Shown: in pieces, positions 26,801-37,900 of the stretch
How the letters are laid out: every line of letters starts with the position of its first letter
How positions within the stretch are numbered: the first letter of the stretch is position 1
From: Ciona intestinalis
Lineage: Eukaryota; Chordata; Ascidiacea; Phlebobranchia; Cionidae
NCBI RefSeq assembly: GCF_000224145.3
Contig: NC_020174.2
Location: 5,037,117-5,101,116, forward strand
DNA: 64,000 nucleotides
Direction of reading: 5' to 3'
Made by a program: the position numbers and the translations under genes
Notes under the pieces: generated by a model
The model's input: the letters and a program-made list of their open reading frames with translations, nothing else
The model's database searches: none
Told to the model about the DNA's origin: nothing

Positions 26801-29306
26801 CAAAACTTTAGATTGAGTGTACGTATGGTTTAGTTAGTAAACCACTGAGTTATGTTGTATGTAAAACACGTCGCCTGTTCGTCACTATTTACTAAGATTA
26901 ATCTATGAAGTAATTCCTATACCAACCTCACCGTGTACTATAGCTTACCAACGCGTATAGTGGAAGCAGATCTGTCATGTTATATCATAGTGATGATTGT
27001 TACATATGACTAGAGTTGTTGCATTATAGGTTAACTACTTTGCCCCTAAAACCAAGCAGAACGTCGTATTACCCAAAACACACAAATATATTAATCGTTT
27101 AGTTGAACGTCGCACGGGGGAAAATATTCGACCGACATGTTGGTGTTGTGTTATGTTATGTTACTTGTGTTGCGCTCGGGCAAGCGCGTCAAAACATTCT
27201 CTCCTTTACCGTCCGGCTTTCGCGCTTTTACCCCCGCGACCTGTGAGGCGAGATGGGCTCTTGGATCGCTTAGAAAGCAATAACAGCAAATCCTCGTAAC
27301 CATGGAACGTTAAAGGGTTATTTATCACACTTAGTTGGTAAAGCTGGTGAATACGCTGCTCGTTACGAGTCAGTGGCGTCGTGTATAGGGTTTCAATGCG
27401 AACACGAAACAACAGAAAGCGTTTTTATTTCTCATAACCTGTTTACCCATCATAATGGTCGTCTTAACCCAACAAACAACTAAAACATAGCTTGATTGTA
27501 AACACCCTTAAACAACAGAAAACAGTGTTATAATTTTATATAACTCCGGCAGTATTATTTTAAGCTGCGATTTAAAAAAAATAATAACTTTGTTTTTGTG
27601 TTGCAGAAAATCAGAACCTGATCCTGTACAGCTGTTTGTTTGTTGCTCTTGGTTTGTTACTAATGATCGTCATAGCAACTCTCGTTATTTTGAAAAGGAA
27701 ACGAACCACCGTATCCAGATCATCTTCTTACACTGGGGGTCGCCCTATGGGACCTTACTCAACAGCGCCGCGTAACGGCGGAATACACGGTGAGCAATTT
27801 GCATTAACACCAAAAAATAATTGTAATCGATTTTTAGAAATTTAAAGCAATTGCATCATACGCGAGTGCGGTTTTGATTTTATTAGTTTTTTTGGAGTTT
27901 TCTGACGAAATATTTTTGTTTTTAGACGATTTCTGTATCATACCGACCAAGCCACCGGTGGTAGGGGATGCGCCACCTTTTGCGTTCCAACAACAATATC
28001 CCTCTCTACGTGATCATAGTTACCAACCTTGTGGTCGCACACCAAAACAATGCGAATCGGATAAATATCAGAAGTACGGTTACTCCAACGACGAAAAGAA
28101 CTATCACATAATACTTTGTTCACGAGACGAACACAGTGTGTGCTACCACGGTAGCAGCATGCAACGAGGAAAACACGCTTACCAAGCGAAGACTCTATCT
28201 CACGGAAATTCGCCAACTAAAGAAAAATGCGGGACCATCGACGGGTAAATTTTGTTATGAAATTAATATTTAATTTTTAGTACGTTTTATGTACAAAGCA
28301 GTTACAAAAAAAATATTTTCGTATAAGAAAATAACAATGCTCTTTTCTTACTCCAGGGCACCACCCAACGGCTTTATTAAGCTACGACGGAACCGTCACT
28401 AGTGGGCGGTCTGGCTCGCTAAGTCACAAGCATGTCACTTTTGCCGATGGAAAAATGATCGTCGCGTCAGAATACGACTCTGGTTTCGAAGGCGAATCCA
28501 TTCACGCAAATAGTGTGGTCAACGGCCATGCGAATGGTAAGTTTACAACATAATATGTTCGTAATAAATAGGCCGGCACCTTAGCACAGTGGTTAGCACG
28601 CATGCCCCTAGTCCTGAGTTTACTTGTTCGAGGCTCGACGCTGTCACTATTGTGGGCGTGTGGGTTTTGGGGCAAGACACGTTACACTTAATTGCTAAAG
28701 CCCAGTAGTTCCTTATGGAATGTCTAATCTGTCAGCCACACATTACAAAAAATAGAAAATCTCGAAAAAACAACCACCCACAAACATATACGTCGTAACT
28801 CGTAAGCACGTGGCATGTGAAACAGAATAACTGTGTTAACGACTGTCATTACTTCACCACAACTAAGTAACTTTTACTTATATTCATGCCAAATATTCTT
28901 CAGTGTAATATTTTCACAGATATTCAACGTGAAGGTAGCGAATACTCGGACGCAGGTTATAGCGTTTCCAGCTCTAGTGCTGTCGGGGAAATGGATGCCA
29001 ACTTTACCGGCATTCTGAAAGAGCAATCGCAACAAGGTAGGCGTGTGTATCTATATGTACAGATATTGCGTGTTTTATCGTGTTGCACAGCAGCACAGTA
29101 GGCGTGGACTGTTATGCACAAATTTCGAATTCTATAGTTTTTTATAGTAGGTTTACCAAAGAGCTTGTTACCTATGTATATATTACGCCTGCAAAACATA
29201 ATTAACACCATAGTTCTTTAGTACGGATAAGTTTGAGGTTATAAAACACTTAACAAAATTTATACTTTTCTAACTTACAGATACTGAAATGTACCAACAC
29301 ACGTAA
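5893..29306 (+). CDS. unc5: UNC5-like netrin receptor, lacking ZU5/UPA/death domains
   Basis: Fourteen exons: 5893-5968, 20492-20632, 21011-21221, 21514-21650, 22490-22594, 22826-23005, 24494-24661, 25373-25534, 26598-26624, 27607-27789, 27926-28244, 28357-28536, 28920-29036 and 29281-29306, about 676 residues. The protein has a signal peptide (about 1-18), an Ig domain (about 89-188, ITCQ to YWCQC), and a second Ig (about 195-283, NFEQEP, LQCK, YTCVAKN). Two thrombospondin type 1 repeats follow (284-339 with WSNWSPW, 340-393 with WTDWSMW). A membrane helix at about 407-430 is followed by a basic stop-transfer stretch. This order is diagnostic of UNC5 axon-guidance receptors, which bind netrin at the cell surface. 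The cytoplasmic part is only about 245 residues and stops in exon 14 with no ZU5, UPA or death domain. Exon 11 ends one base out of phase with exon 12 (see findings). The extracellular identification is secure; the tail model is less so. Confidence 0.9.
11331..11512 (+). mobile_element. MITE, family A, near full length
   Basis: The element begins with a degenerate GTGTGAGATGGAAC terminus and contains the shared core segments (AGCACATAATATCCAAATA, TTTTATAATTCTTTG). It ends AAAGGTGTCCCATTTACCC, roughly the inverse of the start. It is the only recognisable copy in the 14.5-kb first UNC5 intron. No coding capacity is visible. Confidence 0.7.
19819..19836. repeat. 18-bp perfect palindrome
   Basis: The sequence ATCCTTTATATAAAGGAT reads the same on both strands with no loop. 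It sits about 110 bp left of a longer inverted repeat in the same intron. No function is evident. Confidence 0.7.
19948..19983. repeat. Perfect 14-bp inverted repeat with 8-base loop
   Basis: Left arm 19948-19961 (CTCATATACAGATA) and right arm 19970-19983 are exact reverse complements around the loop GCGTTTCG. It lies in the first UNC5 intron. The arms are too short for a typical microRNA precursor. It may be a cruciform-forming sequence, a small foldback element or a protein-binding palindrome. Confidence 0.75.
24708..24840 (-). mobile_element. SINE tail, two partial copies
   Basis: AACGACAGTCGTTATAACAC and GTGTTCTGTCGCACACCTTG are the reverse complement of the SINE tail. A second degraded unit (TTAACGACTGTTATTGCC) follows in the opposite orientation. 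It lies directly after the first thrombospondin-repeat exon and prolongs that reading frame by chance. Confidence 0.6.
25837..25915 (+). repeat. Direct duplication of a 32-bp unit
   Basis: The 32 bases at 25837-25868, starting GGAAACTTGGTGTTTTG, recur exactly at 25884-25915, separated by a partial third copy of the first ten bases. It lies in the intron after the second thrombospondin-repeat exon. It looks like a recent local slippage or tandem duplication. Confidence 0.85.
28565..28885 (+). mobile_element. tRNA-derived SINE, full copy
   Basis: A-box-like TTAGCACAGTGG at 28581-28592 and B-box-like GTTCGAGGCTC at 28626-28636 are spaced as in a tRNA-type internal RNA polymerase III promoter. 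A non-tRNA body follows, then a tail containing GAAACAGAATAACTGTG and AACGACTGTC. That tail recurs alone at several other places in the window. The copy sits in the intron between the exons ending 28536 and starting 28920 of the UNC5-like gene. The head is degenerate, so this is a SINE and not a functional tRNA gene. Confidence 0.75.
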
Positions 29307-31988
29307 CGGAGCTGTTGTGCTTTTACTTTCAATACGTCGGGGTCCCAGGATGGAATGCTTTACATACGGGGGAGGGTTTGACCATATTATAAGCAATTCA
29401 GTGTTACAGTACGGAAGAAGCAGCGCTATTTACATTCAGTATCCGGATGCGTTACTGACCAAACTGAAGCTGCTACGAATGCAGTCTTGTTCTTTTGTTT
29501 TTTTGTGCAGTTATATAAAGTCGCATGTGCTTTTACTGTTCGAACTTTTACTTTTTTCTATGCATCGGCAAATAAACAAACAACATAATATAAGTATACC
29601 GTGTTCTTACATCAATTTTCATTATGTACTAAAACACAGTAACGTAGAGATCGCTTCCTGTAAACACCGAATATAAGGGAATTAGCGGTATAACGACAGT
29701 CGAAAGTAATGTAAAACCGATCACGTTAATGATTGTACGACCTAAATCAACCTTAAAACAGTTGCTTCAAACTTTAAAAACAAAACCAACTTACATTTTT
29801 AATTCTTCATCGTCAACTTTTGCATATAACGATACAACAGCCTACTAGATAAATAAAACTCCACTGAAAGCCTCCTAATATGCACAAATACAATCCCAAA
29901 CCTTGCACAGAACTACAACTTCATCTAGTTTTATACACTGGTCTGTAAGCATTGCTTCGTCTAACTGAACGCTGTTGCAAAAACGCCGCGCTGGGAAGAA
30001 GGCGTTTTAGCAGGTAATCAGCCAAAAGCGTGGGGGCGAGGTATAAAACTAAATGGAGGGACGGAGAAAAACAGTAATTTAGTTGCTAAAAGCCAATGGG
30101 CGGAAGGAAGGACTGTTTATTTATTTATTTTGGGTAGGTAAGTTGTTGCGTGTAATGCTACGTTACAGTAATAAAAAGTTCAAGATGTAATCTATAATAT
30201 TGGGGTAAGATGGGACACATTTAGCACAATATATCCAAACATCCGTGTTTTAAACAATTAATAACGGTCTATTGGAGTCGCGAGGAAATGGTTTTATAAT
30301 TCTATGAATGCTCCTTGTTTACTACCAAACAGGACATAGAATGAAAAGTTGTCCAATCTCCACCTCACTCTACTATATCTACTATGGTAAAACCACCTAC
30401 TCATGTTTTTAAATAACAAGGTTTTATGTATGAGGTAAAAACATCACAACTAGGGTAGGAATGCGATATACTGTATTCGACGATTATAAACTTAGCATAA
30501 TACGGTTCGTAATTAATAATTGGAAAGCTACATGTTTTGTTTTAAATCGAAAACTCATATAATAAGGAAATTGCCGCATACGCGTTAAAATCATGTACAC
30601 TGACTCGGTTCGCATTTTATGTGATCGAGTGTGTAAGGTGGGCTGAGATAAGACGGAGGCACCAGCTATGCCACTTAAAACATAAAAAAGTTTAGGTTTA
30701 AAAACGACACAAAATATCGGCAAATGAATCTGCAGCGCGGAACAACATATGACACGCCAACGGCCAATTATATTCAGCGATCGACAGGGTTTTAAGTGCA
30801 ATAACTATCGTTAGAAGAACGGACGATATAACCTTGTTGATTTGAAGTGGTGGTTAGCGATATATGATTGCTCCTGCAGCTGCTGTGTGGCGGGTAAAGG
30901 TTGCAGTATTGAAAGGTTTACAGCTATCTTCGTGTGTGTAAAAGTAAATCGACGTTTTATGTTTTAATGAAAATGTAAGGGTGTGGGTTGAGAGTGGAGC
31001 ATTTCGTAACTGCGTACAGTTTATTGAATACAAAGGCTATGACCGTAATTCGTGCAATATTAAATGTTAGCATGTGTCTATATGCGAGATGGGGGTTCGG
31101 CGCGGACTTGGCGAAAATGCTAATAGTTCTTTTGGTAGGAGAGAGTAGTGCTTAAGTCACGTAGCATGGTTAGGCTATTTGTTAGGCAAAATGTATTAGC
31201 CGTTTGAGCCAATACAAGTGTATAGGAATGTCAAAGTTACGGCTTATATACCGTCTGAAGACATGGGGGGTTTGCAAGCAATTTCGTAAATATAGTTCCA
31301 GGCACTCAAGCTTGTAGTGCAGGTTATGCGCGATCTCAGTCGCACCAACGCGACGCCCGAGGTTGTGAAAAAAAAACGCGCCGTGGATCAAACCTTCCGA
31401 TCCGGCGTTGACCGAAAATATCGGTCGGACTTTTAGTGTGAAAAAACGCTCATAGAACGTGACCGTGAGTTAAGCGTCGTCGCTAATCGGGCGGTTGTCG
31501 TATCGCGGCTCGTGTGACGTCATGAATCGATACGTTCGACGAAGGCACTGTGAGGCACGAGGCCACCACCTGGGAAACTAGTTTGCGGAGATCCATAACT
31601 TGGGACATAGAAATTACATTACTGCGAGGGGTTGCATAGCATGGAGAAATCGGGCTCGAAACGCGTTAGTGGGATGTGTGGGGTCAGTGCTTTAAAAATG
31701 TGCTCTCGACAGTTTCTTGCATGGTATCCAGCAGGTTAGGCATAGAAACTAAAATCGGGTAAAAAGATAAAAATGAAAGAAATGAAATTGGAAGTTTTTG
31801 GTCGCCAGCAGTGGAATGCACTTGGCTGATGAGCGACATCTGGCGGTAAAATTAAAATCCGTTTTTAAAGTTTGTAAAAATTCATGCTTCCTCTAAAAAG
31901 TGTACGCAAAGGCGTAGTGTAATGTCGACGAACTTGATGAATGTGACGGCATAAAAACACTTTTGACGTGATAAAAACGGCTGTAACG
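29307..31988. other. Convergent intergenic region between UNC5 and IPMK 3' ends
   Basis: The plus-strand stretch after the UNC5 stop is probably its 3' UTR; AATAAA signals occur near 29570 and 29852. An ORF at 29317-29676 has no ZU5 or death-domain character. A MITE lies at 30197-30386. I could not build any exon chain in 30.4-31.9 kb, although a minus-strand ORF near 31182-31391 has possible splice sites. Confidence 0.5.
30197..30386 (+). mobile_element. MITE, family A, full length
   Basis: Starts TTGGGGTAAGATGGGACAC and contains the core segments (GTTTTAAACAATTAA, TTTTATAATTC, GTTTACTACCAAAC). It ends with AAGTTGTCCAATCTCCACC, an imperfect inverse of the start. Non-coding. Confidence 0.8.
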
Positions 31989-34900
31989 TCACAGTTGCTT
32001 AAGAACCTTGCGAAAATAAGCGATAAGATTCCGAAGACCATAGATGTAGTCGACGTCGGATCGGGGTTCCTCGAACACGTGAGCAAAGTCGATCATTCTG
32101 GAATAAACACACTATGACGTAATCTTGTAAAGTGACGAAATAAAGCAGAATAATTAGTTGTAAAAAAACGATTGGTAAAAAGTAAAAAATTAAGGTTAAA
32201 AAAAACTTTTCAAAAAAGCAAAAATCCATTCATGAAACGTCACAACGGCGCTGTTGTATATGGTGAACGTTTTCGGAAGTTGTTTAACGTAATAGACCAT
32301 ACACTCATGCAAAATATAGGCTTTGCGAATTTTCAGCGGCTTTAAGGAAGTGTGGAAGTGACGTCACTGAGGTATGACGTATACCGATTGTAGGAAAATG
32401 ACCTAAATGGAAGGTCAGTCGTCTATTATTAGCCAGCTTAATTCTAAGGAACTGTTGGAGCTTTGAACGACACGAGACAACTGTTGTGAGGATTTTATCG
32501 CCAATAAATCCTCATGACTTCCATATAGACTGTTGTTAATTGTTTAAAACACGACCAGGATACAATACTACGTGCCAAAGGAGTCCCGTCTTTCCCCACC
32601 CTGCTATATATTTACGTTGGAGTGACGAAGTCGGTTACTTTCTCCACAAGATACATTACACGAACGCATACAAGATATACGCTTCACACCGTAATGAATA
32701 ACCGGCATATAGTGACGTAACATGCCCTATACTAGTCACGTTCGCTGTTTGCTTACTGTGACTGCATCATCACACTTCATGCCTTGCGCAATGTTCGTAT
32801 AATTCGAAACGCGGAAATAACAGGAGTTGTTAGTGTAGGTGGGTGAAGTCGTGCGTTATGGCATGCCATTGGACCTGAGGTTTTGGGCAGAGTTGGCCTA
32901 TTATACCAGCATTGTATATTCACATTCTATTCTACATGGGAGGGGTCCTACATTTTCTTCTCTCTACGTGGGTGAGGTCCTACAAGTTCTGCAGAGTTAC
33001 CCATTACCCTAAATGCCAGAGATAAACAGACGTTATAACTCAGCCACCTGCCGCAGGTCGTAACGCTTCATATGCTGTTGACGTTCATCGTTACACAACG
33101 TCACCCACAACGTTACACATCATTAGTTTGTTACGTCAAGCAACATAGTTTGTGACGTCATAGTGACATACCTGACGTCAACAATCTCTGGTGGGAACCG
33201 GTACTTGAGGTCCCGCGTTGATTCCTCTACTCTTCGGCTCAGTGAGGCGACGAACTCGTTCCGTATCGCGGCGCTCTGTCGACGGTTTTTTGATTCAACT
33301 TCGCTCGAGTACCTGGACGTGATAAACCGGTCAAAACCAGATAAAAGCGTTGGGTTAACGACCGCCCGCTGTTTCATGTTAGTATTTTGTACTTTGTACT
33401 GCCGCTCAAAGTTGCAATAACAAAGCGTTTTGTTTTCCGACTTGCGTCACCGTGCGTTGTACAGCCAACGTTGAGCAACAGCGGAAGATACGGGTGTTTA
33501 ACCCCGTAAGTTATGGGATTAAGGGCGGTCGTTTTCACCCTGACTAAAAAAAACACCCGCAGGAAAAACAGATGAAAAGGGAATTACCCGGATTCTCGAC
33601 CCGTCGTCGAAGAACTGAGCGCGACACCACGTGACTCACGTGACCCTGTGTCGTTGTTTCCAGCTGGTTGAGGAAACATAGAAACCTTATATAAATGGTT
33701 GACAGCGAGCATGGGACAACCCAGCAAAAGAAACAAAAATAAAATTGAAATATATCGTAGAGTAAGATGGGATAGTATATATGTTTATAGTTACAAATGC
33801 ACAAAGACATACAGGGAGGCTCATGTTCTGTAGGAGTTGGTGTGGCAGTTGAAACATCTGGCACTGAAACTTGATCCATTTCCTTCTTATCAAGCACAGA
33901 ACTTGTGCTTAGGACAATGTTAGCACCATCTAATAGATTTGGAATAATACAGAAAAAAAACTTTGTTTAAACTTAAATGTAAAATGCCTAAAAAAAAAAA
34001 AATAGTGGGTTGGGGTAAGATGGTACATGCTTTCACTCTATTTTGTTCTTACATTTGGTAGTACACTAAAATGGGTTTGTTAATTGTTAAAAAAACATAA
34101 TTATAAAACAAAATATATATATGGCATAATATGTTCCAACACTATCCATCTTAACCAAAACGTCGGAAGTCATCTCTATTTTAATGGTCAACCCAGGCAC
34201 CTCAAAACATTGGCCTCTAAATTTTTTAAAGGAGGGGCACAAATAGTTCTTTCACGTTAACATGAAACAAGTATGTTTTCAATCATTAGTAAGTAACACA
34301 GTGCAGAAAATCCCAGGGTAGGCCTGCCTACCTTGCCACCCCACGTTTGGTGCCTATGCCCCAAACATTACCCAATAACCCTAATAAACCACATATACAA
34401 CGATAATTCTCACCAATTCCTGGTTTAGATCTTTCTTCTTCTTTGTTCCGATTAAGGAATCTTCGAACAGTGGCGAGATAACTGGACGGAGGAGAAAGTT
34501 TCATCTGCCGATATTTATGGATGAATTCCTCGTCTGAGTCAGAGGATCCATCAAAGAACTCTCCCTCGTATATTAGAAGCAAGGATGAGGAGTAGAATTG
34601 ATACCTAGGAGGAAAGAGTCAAGGTTGATATGATAGATACAGTACTGTGGGGTAGGATGGGACACCTTTATCACATAATACCAAACATCCTGATGATGAG
34701 TTGGTATGTTGCTCAAAAAATTTTATCAACACTTTAACAGAATTCAAATATTTTTTTGGGTAATTCTTTATGCATAAAACAAAACATCTGTCGTTGCAGC
34801 AATATTAATATGTATGTGCTATCTATTAGTAGTAGCCTGTTCAACATAATTTGAGTCATTGCAAGTGATTCATACCTTAGATGTTTAACACTGATAAAAT

Positions 34901-37900
34901 GTACGTTTATTAATTACACATATGAGCACTAATATTAAGTATTAAAGGCCTTTGAGACTTATTTAAAGATCTATGTATAGTAATTACAAATATTGACACC
35001 ATTTTCTTAATAATAACTGTGACCTATGAATTCAAATCCATTGGTTAAGCATTAATGTCCTTTGAGACCTCACCTTTGATTGCTTAATACCATGAACTAA
35101 CTTTTATAATATAAATAGACAATGCAATGCCTTAACTACAACCGACCAAGTGAAGAGTATCTCATAAAGATAAGTGGAATGAAAACTACACAAGAGAGGT
35201 GACACCTTGAGTTTAATTGGACGGTGGTTTGATTAAATAATTCATTGCTGTCTAACTGTGTATGCATGAATATGCTGCACAAATTTAATATGTTGAAATA
35301 ATATCGTTTATTTATTTCAACAAATTGTAAAGTGTGGTTTATTATATTAATATACCACTGCATTCAGCATAAATTGCTGGATATTTTGTTAAACAGCTAT
35401 GCTACAAAACTATTTTGTTTACGCCAGGTATATTTATAGCAGAGTGTTTGTGTATCTAAAACTACATCTTCCTGTCTTAGCAACAATTCTGGATCAACTT
35501 AAGCAGTTAATCTTGATTATGTGGTTTCAACAAACCACAGATTATTAAACCACCAATGCCACAAGAATGTTTCACTTTTGAAATAAACACAAAACTATAA
35601 GTAGCTGTCAATCAAACTTAAACGTAGCTTTGTAATTATGTCTCAAACTGAATGAAATACTGGTACAAAGTGATACTTGAATACCTAACAATTTAATCTA
35701 ATAGATAATATGGCCAATGTAAAACATAAGATAACATCAATATGAATTAAACTTGTGTTAAAACATTTGTATTAAAAACTGATTTGTTAAAAGTTTTGTG
35801 AATAAACAATAAACATTAGCCAGTATATAGTTCAATTCAAATTGGTTTTCATAACATGTAATATGTACTAAACATATTATTCAGCTTAAAAAAAACACAT
35901 CCCAGAACCCACCAGGTTTTAATTCATTTTAGTCACAACACTCAGAATGCCAGCCAAGTTTCTTGGAAACATATGGGCAGTCGGTTATAAAGCAATAGAT
36001 GGTAGGACGATGATGTCATATGACATCATCATTGTTAGTAAGAAACACTTTGTACGTACGTAACATTATATGTGTAGAAAATTTAGACACTACTGTGAAA
36101 TCATATTGTGTCACCATTATAAAACTTGTGTTGATAATAAAAATAATGTGTCAATCACAGTTACCAAATATCAGAGAATTTTTTTTTTATTTTTAGCAAA
36201 TTCAAATATTATTTAACAAATTATTCAATTTATTCCAAACATAAAGGATTACATTCAAAACTGTACTGTTTGGCAGTAATGAATGGTGTCTTTGAATAAG
36301 GGTCTTAAATGCAATCTTACAAGCATGTTGTAATCTATGTCATAACTCTGTATGGTGTTTACATAATGTAACAAGCATGTAGGTTCTGAGTGATAACATC
36401 CCGGTGTTGGTGTAAACAAACACAACATATCTGACTGATGGTACCTTATGTGAAGATATGAAGATTCAATTTGCACTTTAGCTAAGACCATTCTGTTTCA
36501 TTAGTGGTTATGTAACAGAAAATAAGAAGGAATTGAAGCCAAAACCTATATCTACATCAGGTGACACCTGGCTTCAGTTTTTGCGGTAAAAAATAAAAGT
36601 ATAAAAATATCACCTGGCCTCGAAAACAACACAGACAAACATTTACAGACAACAGGTTAAAAGTTTAAGGGGATCAACAAAACAACAGGACCCTGCATGT
36701 GAAAGGTCATCACTTGTTACAGCAGCATGGCAAATGAGATCGAGATTTTATCGAGAGAAAATCGCGTTCCACGTCGGATTGGTAACAACCACGCCTTGTG
36801 ATGTAATAGAGGAGGAACAATGGTATGTTTGTGCGATTGCCGATGTGAAAGAAAGAGTAAACTGATGGCCGATGTTTGGACTCATGCAAAGGAGTGGCAT
36901 GTGTAAACAAGCAACATACCAACATGATCATCTATACATCGTGTCATACCATAACAACCTAACCATGTAAGTATATTAACCATAACCACAGAATGCTGGT
37001 TTAACACACGATTGTGTGGGTGTCACGTCAATATATCGCAAGCTATGTCGGCCCCACCTCACTAAGTATAATTGCACTAGAGCGTTTAAACAACACAGCA
37101 ATTCGTTACAAGTTAATACTTCCGTGTCGTATAATAAGAAGATTAAACAGACCATGGCTCAGTATTCAAGTCTTAAATATTAACTGAACCAAAGCTACAA
37201 ATCATCATTAAACCATGTGTGATGTAATAATGTAATGTTTAACAATAAGTTACTCGACTGACTCAACACCATTAAACTACAACAATGACAAGTTACAATA
37301 CACAAAACGCCTGTTAAGCAAAGGGTTGTGTGGTGATCAATGGTGCTATAGCACAATGGTCTTCACTCATAAATTGTTTGTTAGTTTGGTATCAGGTTTC
37401 CTAGGTGTTCTGTAATTATGTGCTTTTGAAAATACCAAACTGTATGTACTTTGAATTATTCTGTTCTATATGGAATGTGTTTAAAAAACACCAACGATTT
37501 ACTTTAAAAAAAACACGGAATGTGATGACTTTGATTACGAACCTTTTCTGAGATTCAAACCAGCTTAAAATCATCTCAAGACGTTGAATGAATGCTTTTA
37601 CAATATATTTCTTCCAAGGAACATTCCCAGACAAAAAGAGATCAAGGCCTGCAAAGGGAGACAGGATGGATTAATAATTCATCAAGTATTTTGATTCTAG
37701 GCTGCTGGGCACAGAACAGTGTTGGGACAAAATGAAAAATAGAAACAAACCAGATAGAACGTTACTGATTTGTATCTGTTATTTTAATAATCCAACCAAA
37801 TGAGATATGTATTGTGAGGCAATGAATCTGAACAGCTTTGTTAAGTTTTTGGAGTCCAAATAATATAGATAACAATGAAGAGTTGACTTATATAGTGGCA

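Noticed and set aside
29317..29676. 119-codon ORF directly after the UNC5 stop, considered as a missing cytoplasmic domain
   Set aside because: The translation lacks ZU5, UPA or death-domain character and is rich in hydrophobic and tail-like segments. It is probably 3' UTR.
33123..33377. ATG-initiated ORF taken at first as the first exon of a separate minus-strand gene
   Set aside because: Its donor joins in phase to the IDFAH exon of IPMK, and an acceptor at 33313 lets the downstream part serve as an internal IPMK exon.
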